From: Verrucomicrobiota bacterium
GTDB taxonomy: Bacteria; Verrucomicrobiota; Verrucomicrobiia; Limisphaerales; AV2
Direction of reading: 5' to 3'
Assembly (NCBI GenBank): GCA_003218935.1
Contig: QHPA01000125.1
Span: 1 to 10,286, forward strand
DNA: 10,286 nt
Numbering within the stretch: position 1 is the stretch's first letter; each line of letters begins with the position of its first letter. Made by a program: the position numbers and the translations under genes. Below are positions 1 through 5,670 of the stretch, piece after piece. The notes under the pieces are model-generated. The model ran no database searches and had not been told where the DNA came from. It saw nothing but the letters and a program-made list of their open reading frames with translations.

Positions 1-17
1 GAGATTTCTTTGATGCT

Positions 18-1448
18 TCAGTCGCTGGGTTTCGTTCCGGCGGCGACCTCTTTCGACGCGAATACAAACGGCCAGCGTCGGGTGCGCCATGACCACACGA
101 AAAAAAGCGCGACGCCCAGCGACAGCGCGAGCGCGCCGTAGTTTTTGAGCGAGGTCTCCGCCGAACCAAAAAGGAACAACCAACCCGCCAGCGCAATCAA
201 CGGGGGAAGTGGATACAAGTGGATGCGGTAGGGCCTCTGCATCCCCGGCGCACGTTCGCGCAGGAGCATCACGGCGAAAATCTGGCCGATGAATTGCACC
301 AGAATCCGCGTCACCAGCAGGGCGTCGATGACGGTCTGCAACGACAGAAAACTGCACACGATGGAAACCACGCCGATCACGATCAAGGAAACGTGCGGGA
401 AATTCTTGCTGGGATGCAAGCGAGCGAAAATTTTGAAAAAATAACCGTCCTGCGCCGCCGCATACGGAATGCGCGAGTACCCCAGCAGCAACGCAAACAC
501 GGAGCCAAACGCCGTCCATAAAACCATCAGCGTAAAAACCGCTGCGACTTTGGAACCATAAATTTTTTCCATGAGCAGTGAAACCACCGGCGCGGGCGGG
601 TCGGTGGCCGGAACAAATTCCCGCCACGGAACCACACCGATGATGGAAAAGTTGATGGCGACGTAAATCAGCGCCACGCCGACAATGCTGATGAGGATCG
701 AGCGTGGAATGACCTTGCCCGGGTCCCTGACTTCATCGCCGATGAAGCAAACGTCGTAATAGCCAAGGTAATCGTAAACGCCGATCCGGGTGGCTGCGCC
801 CAGGCCGAACAGAAAACCCAGCGAAAACTTGAACTCTTCCGGTGGAAAATCGAAAGCAAGTTTCGGATTGAAATGCAGTGCGCCGGTCAGAATGACTGCG
901 CCGGTCGTCAGCAACGTGCCGATCCACAAGCTCACAGTGATTTTGCCGATGGAAGTGATCCGCCGATAGAGCAGCGCGATGCAGAAAATGCCGAGGCCGA
1001 TGACAATGACCGAACCGGCCAGAGACAGCCCGTGCTCCGTCGTGACGCCGGGCCAAAGGTAATTCAGATACTGCGCAAAGCCGATGTAGCCCGAAGCAAT
1101 TTCCAGCGGGCCGCTCAGAATGAATTGCCAGACGAAAAGAAAGGCCATCAACCGGCCGAATGTTTCGCGCCCGAAACCGTCGCGCAGATAAACATAACTG
1201 CCGCCCGAACCTGGCATCGCCGCGCCCAGTTCGCTCCAGACCAACGCGTCGGGAATGGTGATCAGCACAGCCACCAGCCAGCCGAGCATTGCCCGGGGTC
1301 CGTTTAACGCGGACATGAGCGCGGGAATCGTAATGAACGGCCCGATGCCGATCATGTTGGTCATGTTCAGCGCCGTGGCTTGCAGCAAACCGAAGCGGCG
1401 AAGCAGATGAGGACGCTGAGAGTCTCCCGGTGCGGGCTGGCTGTTCAT
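18..1448 (-). CDS. APC-superfamily amino acid/amine permease
   Basis: A 476-residue inner-membrane secondary transporter of the amino acid-polyamine-organocation superfamily, probably moving an amino acid or amine with a cation or by exchange. The length and about 12 hydrophobic segments fit the family. Helix 1 carries the glycine-rich substrate-binding stretch NMIGIGPF (residues 31-38). Family-typical loops follow: SELGAAMPGSGGSYVYLRDG (72-91), RDPGKVIPRSI (241-251), SRIPYAAAQDGYFF (325-338) and RPYRIHLYPLPPLI (405-418). I chose the ATG at 1448 (MNSQPAPG); an in-frame TTG at 1460 would add four residues and has an AAGG just upstream, so it cannot be excluded. The stop is TGA at 18-20. It stands alone on this strand, divergent from the NUDIX gene across 178 bases. 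Its substrate cannot be read from the sequence. The gene looks intact. Confidence 0.9.
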   Translation of the reverse strand: MNSQPAPGDSQRPHLLRRFGLLQATALNMTNMIGIGPFITIPALMSALNGPRAMLGWLVAVLITIPDALVWSELGAAMPGSGGSYVYLRDGFGRETFGRLMAFLFVWQFILSGPLEIASGYIGFAQYLNYLWPGVTTEHGLSLAGSVIVIGLGIFCIALLYRRITSIGKITVSLWIGTLLTTGAVILTGALHFNPKLAFDFPPEEFKFSLGFLFGLGAATRIGVYDYLGYYDVCFIGDEVRDPGKVIPRSILISIVGVALIYVAINFSIIGVVPWREFVPATDPPAPVVSLLMEKIYGSKVAAVFTLMVLWTAFGSVFALLLGYSRIPYAAAQDGYFFKIFARLHPSKNFPHVSLIVIGVVSIVCSFLSLQTVIDALLVTRILVQFIGQIFAVMLLRERAPGMQRPYRIHLYPLPPLIALAGWLFLFGSAETSLKNYGALALSLGVALFFVWSWRTRRWPFVFASKEVAAGTKPSD

Positions 1449-1626
1449 GGGTTCGCGCAAGGCCTTAATCCCTTTTCGCGATCAACGCAAACCAATATGC
1501 GAGGTCGAGGTCGCGGCTTCCCCTGAACCTGGTGGGGCGCGCGTACTCGCGAGCCCTGATTTCCGCGTTTCGTTCTTTCCTTTTCGGCGGGGCGTTGCAT
1601 TTTGAAATGAAAGCGCAACGGGACTT

Positions 1627-2109
1627 ATGAACCGGTCAAAAACCAGCGCGGGCTTGTTGATGTATCGCGCGCGCAACGGTCAAGTGGAAATTTTCCTCGC
1701 GCATCCGGGCGGGCCGTTTTTCACGCGCAAGGACGACGGCTATTGGAGCGTTCCGAAAGGGGAGATTGAACCCGGCGAAGACCTGCTCGCGGCCGCGATT
1801 CGCGAGTTCAAAGAGGAAACCGGCAGCACGCCTCGCGGCGAGTTCATCGAACTCGGCGCCATCAAACAAAAGGGCGGAAAGATCGTCCACGCCTGGGCGT
1901 TCTCGGGTGATTGGGACGGGTCGCAGCCGCTGAAGAGCAACACCTTCGAACTCGAATGGCCGCCAGGATCGGGAAGCGTTCAAAGCTTCCCGGAAATTGA
2001 TCGTGTCGGGTTCTTCTCGATGCCTGAGGCGCGCAAGAAGCTGAAGGAATCGCAGCATCCGTTTCTGGACCGGTTGCTGGCCGCATTAAAAGACCGCCAA
2101 AATCTTTAA
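1627..2109 (+). CDS. NUDIX hydrolase, COG4119-like
   Basis: A 160-residue cytosolic NUDIX-fold pyrophosphohydrolase; the family cleaves nucleoside diphosphates linked to another moiety and needs Mg2+. The Nudix box runs from G45 to S67 and fits GX5EX7REUXEEXGU: G45, E51, R59-E60, E63-E64 and G66 are all present, so metal binding should be intact. The last position is Ser instead of the usual aliphatic residue. The N-terminus (KTSAGLLMYR, then HPGGPFFTRKDDGYWSVPKG) is the pattern I associate with COG4119, 'predicted NTP pyrophosphohydrolase', whose natural substrate is not settled. The ATG at 1627 matches the usual family start; only a weak GGGA sits upstream. It is a single gene, with TAA at 2107-2109 running directly into a dispersed repeat. 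Confidence 0.9.
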   Translation: MNRSKTSAGLLMYRARNGQVEIFLAHPGGPFFTRKDDGYWSVPKGEIEPGEDLLAAAIREFKEETGSTPRGEFIELGAIKQKGGKIVHAWAFSGDWDGSQPLKSNTFELEWPPGSGSVQSFPEIDRVGFFSMPEARKKLKESQHPFLDRLLAALKDRQNL

Positions 2110-2184
2110 CCACGGATGAACACCGATTAACACGGATAAAAAGGCGTTTCGTTGCCTCGTTCATCTGTGTCCATTCGTGTTCGG
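2110..2184. repeat. 'cacggat' imperfect inverted repeat between convergent genes
   Basis: The left arm (2111-2140) contains CACGGATGAACACCGATTAA. The reverse complement of the right arm (2159-2184) contains GAACACGAATGGACACAG, so the two arms can pair imperfectly around a loop of about 20 bases. The element begins right after the NUDIX stop codon and ends about 20 bases before the stop of the convergent membrane gene. It could therefore act as a shared 3'-end structure. From memory, sequences of this type are dispersed in Verrucomicrobiota and other environmental genomes; I could not check copy number. Confidence 0.6.
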
Positions 2185-2205
2185 CTTTGGTTTCATCCGA
2201 TCCGC

Positions 2206-2721
2206 TCACTTCCGATTCCGGATTGGCATCAGGCCGAAGTGCAGCACCAGCCAGATCGGCACGGCGAAGAGGGCGATGGCGGTCAACCGGTCCCAGGTCC
2301 AATTCATTCCCGGTAGATGCGCCTGGATGGGGAAGAGCACGATCATGAAATAATTGCTGAATCGCGTGTAGCCCAGGAACGAGCCGTATTTCGGATATTT
2401 TTTCCGGATGCCGCTGACCAGCGCCGCTGCGCCGAGACCGATCACCAGAAACGTCACCGCCAGGTTGATCGGGAGCATCGCGTCCAATTCCAGTCGCGGC
2501 GCGCCCGCCGGGCGCGCGCGGAAATAAGGATATAGCCATTGCGCACCGGCCCAGAGGAAACTGAACCCCGTCTGAATCGCCGTGCGAAAACTCGCCCTGC
2601 CCGAAGTCATTTCGTTCAGCAACAGGCCGGAGTAAAGCGGCACGATGCCCCAGATCGTTTCGATGTGCTGGAACGGCGCCTCGATCAGCTCAACAAACAC
2701 GGCCAGGTAATTGTGGCTCAC
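2206..2721 (-). CDS. Polytopic membrane protein of unknown function
   Basis: A 171-residue integral membrane protein; I do not recognise its family. Hydrophobic segments lie near residues 22-37, 50-66, 83-104, 122-135 and 146-165, giving four or five membrane spans. A positively charged loop (RKKYPKYG, 106-113) follows the third and suggests a cytoplasmic face. The tail is short and basic (IRNRK). The start is a GTG at 2721 with a weak purine stretch (AGCAGG) upstream; no in-frame ATG gives a better N-terminus. The linker between spans 2 and 3 (RARPAGAP) is encoded by a perfect palindrome at 2499-2517. Convergent with the NUDIX gene, it has no operon partner. The coherent hydrophobic pattern supports a real gene rather than chance. 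Confidence 0.7.
   Translation of the reverse strand: MSHNYLAVFVELIEAPFQHIETIWGIVPLYSGLLLNEMTSGRASFRTAIQTGFSFLWAGAQWLYPYFRARPAGAPRLELDAMLPINLAVTFLVIGLGAAALVSGIRKKYPKYGSFLGYTRFSNYFMIVLFPIQAHLPGMNWTWDRLTAIALFAVPIWLVLHFGLMPIRNRK
2499..2517. repeat. Intragenic GC palindrome
   Basis: GCGCGCCCG, one C, then CGGGCGCGC: a perfect 9-bp self-complementary stem inside the membrane-protein gene, encoding its Arg/Ala/Pro linker between spans 2 and 3. It may be a piece of one of the GC-rich dispersed hairpins seen elsewhere in the window, or simply a chance product of GC-rich Arg/Ala/Pro codons. Confidence 0.45.
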
Positions 2722-2813
2722 GCGCCTGCTTTTAACAATTTGCCGTGCCAGGGCAACAGTAATTGGGATGAAGCCAATTTGTTGCGCGGAAACAGGGCTG
2801 AATAAAGGGATCA

Positions 2814-2872
2814 GACACGGATTCCACGAATTGGCACGAATGGAATCGAAGCGATCCGTGGGAATCCGTCAG
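2814..2872. repeat. 'ACGGATTCC' inverted repeat
   Basis: ACGGATTCC at 2817-2825 is exactly complementary to GGAATCCGT at 2861-2869. The arms extend imperfectly inward (ACGAAT against ACGGAT in reverse complement). It is related in vocabulary (acacggat/cacgaat units) to the element at 2110-2184 but is not the same sequence. It lies just upstream of two further hairpins, forming a composite repeat block. Confidence 0.6.
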
Positions 2873-2916
2873 CCACGGAGTGGCGGAAGACGGTAGCCCA
2901 CGGCGTGAGCCGTGGG
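2872..2916. repeat. Tandem hairpins GCCAC/GTGGC and CCCACGGC/GCCGTGGG
   Basis: The first hairpin is GCCAC-GGA-GTGGC (2872-2884). Twelve bases later comes CCCACGGC-GTGA-GCCGTGGG (2897-2916), a perfect 8-bp stem closed by a GNRA-type GTGA tetraloop. I remember 'agcccacggcgtgagccgtgggg' as a dispersed unit in Verrucomicrobiota and Planctomycetota genomes. No U-run follows on either strand, so it is not a classical terminator. Confidence 0.6.
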
Positions 2917-3117
2917 GAGAAACGCGGCATCGCCAAAAGCCGCGTCAGGGGCGATAGAATTCCGGGCCGACGAGAACTTTCTTTCGCAGCGTAGCGGCTT
3001 CCGATTTCCAATACCCCGACCCACGGCTGAGCTGCGGGCTTACCTTCTACCGCCGTTCCGCGTCTATTTACCGCCGCTCTCAAAAACTGATCTGCCTGCC
3101 TGGACTCCCCTTTCCGT

Positions 3118-3145
3118 TTGCCAATCCATGCCGGAGTCTTAGAGT
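3118..3145 (+). promoter_or_regulatory. Weak sigma70-like promoter candidate
   Basis: TTGCCA (3118-3123), a 16-base spacer, then TAGAGT (3140-3145) resembles a -35/-10 pair. It would start transcription about 20 bases before the ATG of the 204-aa gene. The -10 is poor and the match could easily be chance. Confidence 0.2.
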
Positions 3146-3170
3146 GTTAACCGGCGAAAGAGGACGTTTG

Positions 3171-3785
3171 ATGAAAGTGACAACTTCCACGAAACGATTC
3201 GGCGCAACCTTTTTGGGTTTATTCCTATCTCTCGCCGCGATCCTGTACGCGCTCTTGATGGTCGGGTGTGATTATGTTGGAAACAAGATTATGAGCAACG
3301 CTGCAGCGACGGACAAACGCAACAACATGGCTAAACAGGCTGTTTACGGCGCGCTGGCTGCGAACACCAATGCCGAAAGCCTGGCATGGCAACAATTTTT
3401 GGCCCACTGGCCTGCGGCTCGGCAGTCCGGTGGCCTGGTATGGGATGAGGCGCTGAAAAAGTTCAGGCCAGACGTTATGGCGTCCGCGCTGATTGAGGAT
3501 CGCTACGTTTTCAGAATCATTTTGGATTTTGAGGTCAGTGAGGATTATCAAGAAGTCGTGTGCCAAAAATTCCGACTCAATTTCTTCGAAGTGAAGGAAG
3601 TGCAGCTCCCGCCCGAAGGAGCCGGAGTCGGCGGAACAATGACCACTTTTCAGCCCTATTCAAAATGGTTCGGGTTAAAGGAATGGAAGCAATTGGTGGA
3701 TGCGAACTGGGACTTTTCCAAACTCGGCATCACCATTATTTCCAATGCGCCGATCCCGAACATCCGCAGTGTTCCCAACCTTTGA
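3171..3785 (+). CDS. Unrecognised membrane-anchored or lipoprotein-like protein
   Basis: A 204-residue protein of no family I recognise. The N-terminus is basic (KVTTSTKR) and followed by a hydrophobic stretch (residues 12-32) ending in ALLMVGC-D, with Cys33 in a lipobox-like position. Met at -3 is off consensus, so this is either a lipoprotein (Asp at +2) or an N-terminal membrane anchor. The rest is soluble and rich in aromatic and charged residues, with a likely beta-rich middle (RYVFRIILDFEVSEDY, 111-126; KFRLNFFEVKEVQL, 133-146). I chose ATG 3171 because GAAAGAGG lies about 7 bases upstream; frames opening at GTG 3144 or TTG 3168 only add an untypical N-terminal extension. TGA closes it at 3783-3785. 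A second small gene follows 67 bases downstream on the same strand. Confidence 0.7.
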   Translation: MKVTTSTKRFGATFLGLFLSLAAILYALLMVGCDYVGNKIMSNAAATDKRNNMAKQAVYGALAANTNAESLAWQQFLAHWPAARQSGGLVWDEALKKFRPDVMASALIEDRYVFRIILDFEVSEDYQEVVCQKFRLNFFEVKEVQLPPEGAGVGGTMTTFQPYSKWFGLKEWKQLVDANWDFSKLGITIISNAPIPNIRSVPNL

Positions 3786-3852
3786 CGCGTCGAGTCGAGA
3801 GGCATACACCCTTACTCGCCTCATCGCGACCCATAGCGAATTGAAAGATCGA

Positions 3853-4080
3853 ATGCCTGCCGGCAGAAGAAAAACCATTGAGCAGGCTTCAGACCAGGAG
3901 ATACGCGCGCTCCTGATCGCTGGCACTTTGATCTGCCTGCTCATCGTGGTCGTATCGTTCTTTGTCACCCATCACCCGGAATGGTTTCTTTGGATCGGCC
4001 GCTGCTTTGCGCTGGCTTGGGTAGCTTCGGCATGGTATCGCGGCCTGCGAGAGTTGAGAAAGAGACATCGCCGAAAGTGA
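3853..4080 (+). CDS. Small two-helix membrane protein, unknown
   Basis: A 75-residue protein with two hydrophobic spans (about residues 19-38 and 44-62). A polar N-terminus (MPAGRRKTIEQASDQEIR) comes first and a strongly basic tail (RELRKRHRRK) ends it, which predicts both ends in the cytoplasm. I recognise no family. ATG 3853 is the best start, with GAAAG about 7 bases upstream; the frame stays open upstream to 3700, but that part overlaps the preceding gene and has no membrane-protein character. It may be co-transcribed with the 204-aa gene, since the 67-base gap holds no evident terminator. This is a gene an automatic caller could extend wrongly or miss. Confidence 0.55.
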   Translation: MPAGRRKTIEQASDQEIRALLIAGTLICLLIVVVSFFVTHHPEWFLWIGRCFALAWVASAWYRGLRELRKRHRRK

Positions 4081-4242
4081 CACTTAATCAGATCGGTCGG
4101 GCGAAGCGACGCGCAACCTGGCAGCAGGGGCACAGGCAGATGTTTCGATAGATGAAACGCATACTGTCGAATTTGCGGTAGCTGCCGGGAGAAAAGGGAT
4201 TACTTTTGTCCCGCAGCTTGACTCCAAAACCGAAGTTGAAAT

Positions 4243-4390
4243 GGGGAGCGCGCCCGCCTCGGGCGCAGTTTTCCGCGCCCTCGCGGAAAACAATCGGCGC
4301 CACGCACTGGCCCCGCACCGCCTGGCAGATTCAGTCGGCGGACGGCCGGACGCGAGGCGTGTCCGACAACGCCCGAGGGCGGGCGTGCTC
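4243..4390. repeat. Inverted pair of palindromic repeat units
   Basis: GGGGAGCGCGCCCGCC-TCGGG on the plus strand (from 4243) recurs on the minus strand as GGGGAGCACGCCCGCCCTCG (from about 4392), giving an inverted pair. Each unit contains hairpins: GCGCCCG/CGGGCGC (4250-4266), GTTTTCCGCG-CCCT-CGCGGAAAAC (4268-4291, perfect 10-bp stem) and ACGCCCG-AGGG-CGGGCGT (4369-4386). The stop codon and final residues of the BASS transporter gene lie in the right-hand unit, so the repeat contributes coding sequence. Confidence 0.6.
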
Positions 4391-5239
4391 CCCAACCTGA
4401 GTTCGGGGCGGACGGAGCCGCCAGATGCCGGCGAGGATGCTGCCGATGACAGAGTGAAACGTCGCCGAGATGGCACAGGGCAAGGCGGTCAACGGATCGT
4501 TGAAATGGCGGCGGGCCAGGACCGCGCCCAGGCCGGAGTTCTGCATGCCGACTTCAATCGAGATCGTGCGTGAAATAATCTGGTCGTAGCCCAGCGCGCG
4601 GGCGAACAGGTAACCAAGGAAAAATCCCCCGGCGTGCAGGAGAAAGACCGCCAGCAGCAAAAGGCCGCCGGATTTTTTGACCTGCTCGGCGCTGCCGCCA
4701 ACAATGCTGGCGCAGATCAGCACGATGGTGATGACCGAAACCAGCGGGGCGACCGGCAGCACAGTTTTAACCAGTCGCGGCGTCAGATGATGCAACGCCA
4801 GGCCGAGGATTAACGGCACGAGCACGACCTGGACGGTGCTGAGAAAAAGTCCCCAGGCCGGCACCGGCACGAGCGTGCCCGCAAGCCATTTGGTCAGCAG
4901 CGGTGTCATGACAATCGCGCCGAAGGTCGAGCACATCGTCATCAGAACGGACAAAGCGACATTGGCCCGCGCCAGGTAGTTCACCACGTTCGACGCCGTG
5001 CCACCGGGGCAGCAGCCGACCAGAATCCCGACGGCGATGGCGCGCGGCATCTTCATCACGCGTTTGAAATCATCCACGCTGAGCGTGATGCCCATGCCGA
5101 GCATGATGACGGCGAGGCCCCAGGTAATCCATTCGTTGCTGAACCACGTAAACAGCGGCGGATGGATCAGCGCCAGGATTCCTCCAAGCACGACCCAGAC
5201 GGGGAAAAGGTTCGTGAGCAGATGGAGCAGGCGGGGCAT
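4331..5239 (-). CDS. Bile acid:sodium symporter (BASS/SBF) family protein with internal deletion
   Basis: A 302-residue inner-membrane protein of the BASS family (Na+-coupled uptake of organic anions). Family hallmarks are clear: IMLGMGITLSVDDF (46-59), GCCPGGTASNVVNYLAR (75-91) with Ser83-Asn84 of the sodium site, and IEVGMQNSGLGAVL (228-241) with Glu229 and Gln233. Between DDFKRVMKMPRA and IAVGILVGCCPGG, however, about 29 residues are absent compared with the structurally known Neisseria homologue as I remember it. The missing part is the third helix (the QF..MP..AW region). Loss of one span should upset topology and the inverted repeat fold, so function is doubtful unless this is an assembly or base error. 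The frame stays open throughout. The last 25 or so residues (from RPPRTQVGEHARP) come from a dispersed repeat and are not family-like. ATG 5239 is the only plausible start; no clear ribosome site is seen. It is monocistronic. Confidence 0.85.
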   Translation of the reverse strand: MPRLLHLLTNLFPVWVVLGGILALIHPPLFTWFSNEWITWGLAVIMLGMGITLSVDDFKRVMKMPRAIAVGILVGCCPGGTASNVVNYLARANVALSVLMTMCSTFGAIVMTPLLTKWLAGTLVPVPAWGLFLSTVQVVLVPLILGLALHHLTPRLVKTVLPVAPLVSVITIVLICASIVGGSAEQVKKSGGLLLLAVFLLHAGGFFLGYLFARALGYDQIISRTISIEVGMQNSGLGAVLARRHFNDPLTALPCAISATFHSVIGSILAGIWRLRPPRTQVGEHARPRALSDTPRVRPSAD

Positions 5240-5306
5240 GCGTGGATGCGGCCAGAGTGTAGAAGATTGTTTTTCAGGGCACCAGATTTTTTCTCGACAA
5301 GGAGCA

Positions 5307-5370
5307 CTCTAATCAGGGAGCGCACGCCGCTGGCGTGCTGCACGCAACGGCCCGCTGCGTCCGATTAGAG
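5307..5370. repeat. CTCTAATC/GATTAGAG element with inner hairpin
   Basis: CTCTAATC (5307-5314) is exactly complementary to GATTAGAG (5363-5370). Inside lies a perfect 7-bp hairpin GCACGCC-GCT-GGCGTGC (5322-5338). The terminal complementary octamers look like the ends of a short non-autonomous palindromic element. No coding content. Confidence 0.55.
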
Positions 5371-5405
5371 CGGTTGCCAAAAGTCATTTCCCATAAAGAA
5401 CCAGG

Positions 5406-5500
5406 TGCCCCTCACACCGTCCCTCTCGATGAACCGCCCCTCTCACGGCCTGCCGGCCACCCTCTCCCCCTCGGAGGGGGCGAGGGACGCGGTGAGGGCA
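5406..5500. repeat. CCCTCTCCCCCTC hairpin repeat
   Basis: CCCTCTCCCCCTC (5460-5472) faces GAGGGGGCGAGGG (5474-5486), a 13-bp stem with one mismatch. An outer pair, TGCCCCTCAC (5406-5415) against GTGAGGGCA (5492-5500), pairs with a single bulge and encloses the inner stem. This is the 'ccctctccccctcggaggggg' class of dispersed palindrome I remember from many environmental bacterial genomes. Confidence 0.6.
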
Positions 5501-5524
5501 AGGCGCGCACAAAGTCCTGTGCGT

Positions 5525-5548
5525 TCTCTCCCCATACTATGGGAGAGA
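5525..5548. repeat. TCTCTCCC/GGGAGAGA hairpin
   Basis: TCTCTCCCCAT (5525-5535) pairs with ATGGGAGAGA (5539-5548) with one bulged C and a 3-base loop. A small hairpin CGCAC/GTGCG lies immediately to its left (about 5506-5523). No U-run follows, so it is most simply another repeat unit. Confidence 0.5.
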
Positions 5549-5584
5549 TTTCTCCGAGACGATTCGCGCGTTGAACCCCAGAAC

Positions 5585-5663
5585 CGTAGCCGCCGACCTG
5601 AGCCGGCGCTAATCCCTTGCCTCGAAAAGCAAACAAGTGCGCCGACTAACGTCGGCGGCTACG
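5585..5663. repeat. 'cgtagccgccgac' inverted pair
   Basis: The 25-mer at 5585-5609 begins CGTAGCCGCCGAC and matches the reverse complement of 5639-5663 at 22 of 25 positions, separated by 29 bases. It begins 7 bases beyond the stop codon of the minus-strand secreted-protein gene, so the transcript of that operon would end in a long stem. It could protect or define the 3' end; it has no T-run. Confidence 0.6.
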
Positions 5664-5670
5664 AGAGGTT

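Larger units (their letters stand above)
2722..3170. other. Gene-free spacer with repeats
   Basis: This 449-base spacer lies between divergently transcribed genes. Its left half holds a small hairpin (AATTGG/CCAATT at 2761-2778), the 'acggattcc' inverted repeat (2814-2872) and two tight hairpins (2872-2884, 2897-2916). The right half, about 2940-3110, shows no convincing gene or structure. Overlapping open frames on both strands (2912-3142 plus, 2811-3083 minus) read through the repeats and have no domain-like composition, so I do not call them. Confidence 0.6.
5240..5670. other. Gene-free, repeat-filled spacer
   Basis: This 431-base stretch lies between the start of the BASS gene and the stop of the secreted-protein gene. 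It contains four distinct palindromic elements (5307-5370, 5406-5500, 5525-5548, 5585-5663). Open frames here in both directions are low-complexity translations of the repeats, so I call no gene. The first 65 bases upstream of the BASS start should hold its promoter, but I see no convincing -35/-10 pair. Confidence 0.65.

Noticed and set aside
2811..3142. Overlapping open frames on both strands in the 2722-3170 spacer
   Set aside because: Both read through hairpin repeats, have no recognisable domain and no start signals; GC-rich sequence yields such frames by chance.
4084..4318. Minus-strand frame ending in a Cys-rich stretch (CLCPCC)
   Set aside because: Its first third is a translation of the dispersed repeat, it has no ribosome site, and I recognise no domain. 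It might be a gene remnant, but support is too thin to call.
5460..5548. Rho-independent terminators at the strong hairpins
   Set aside because: Neither strand has a T-run after the stems, and the sequences look like dispersed repeat units instead.
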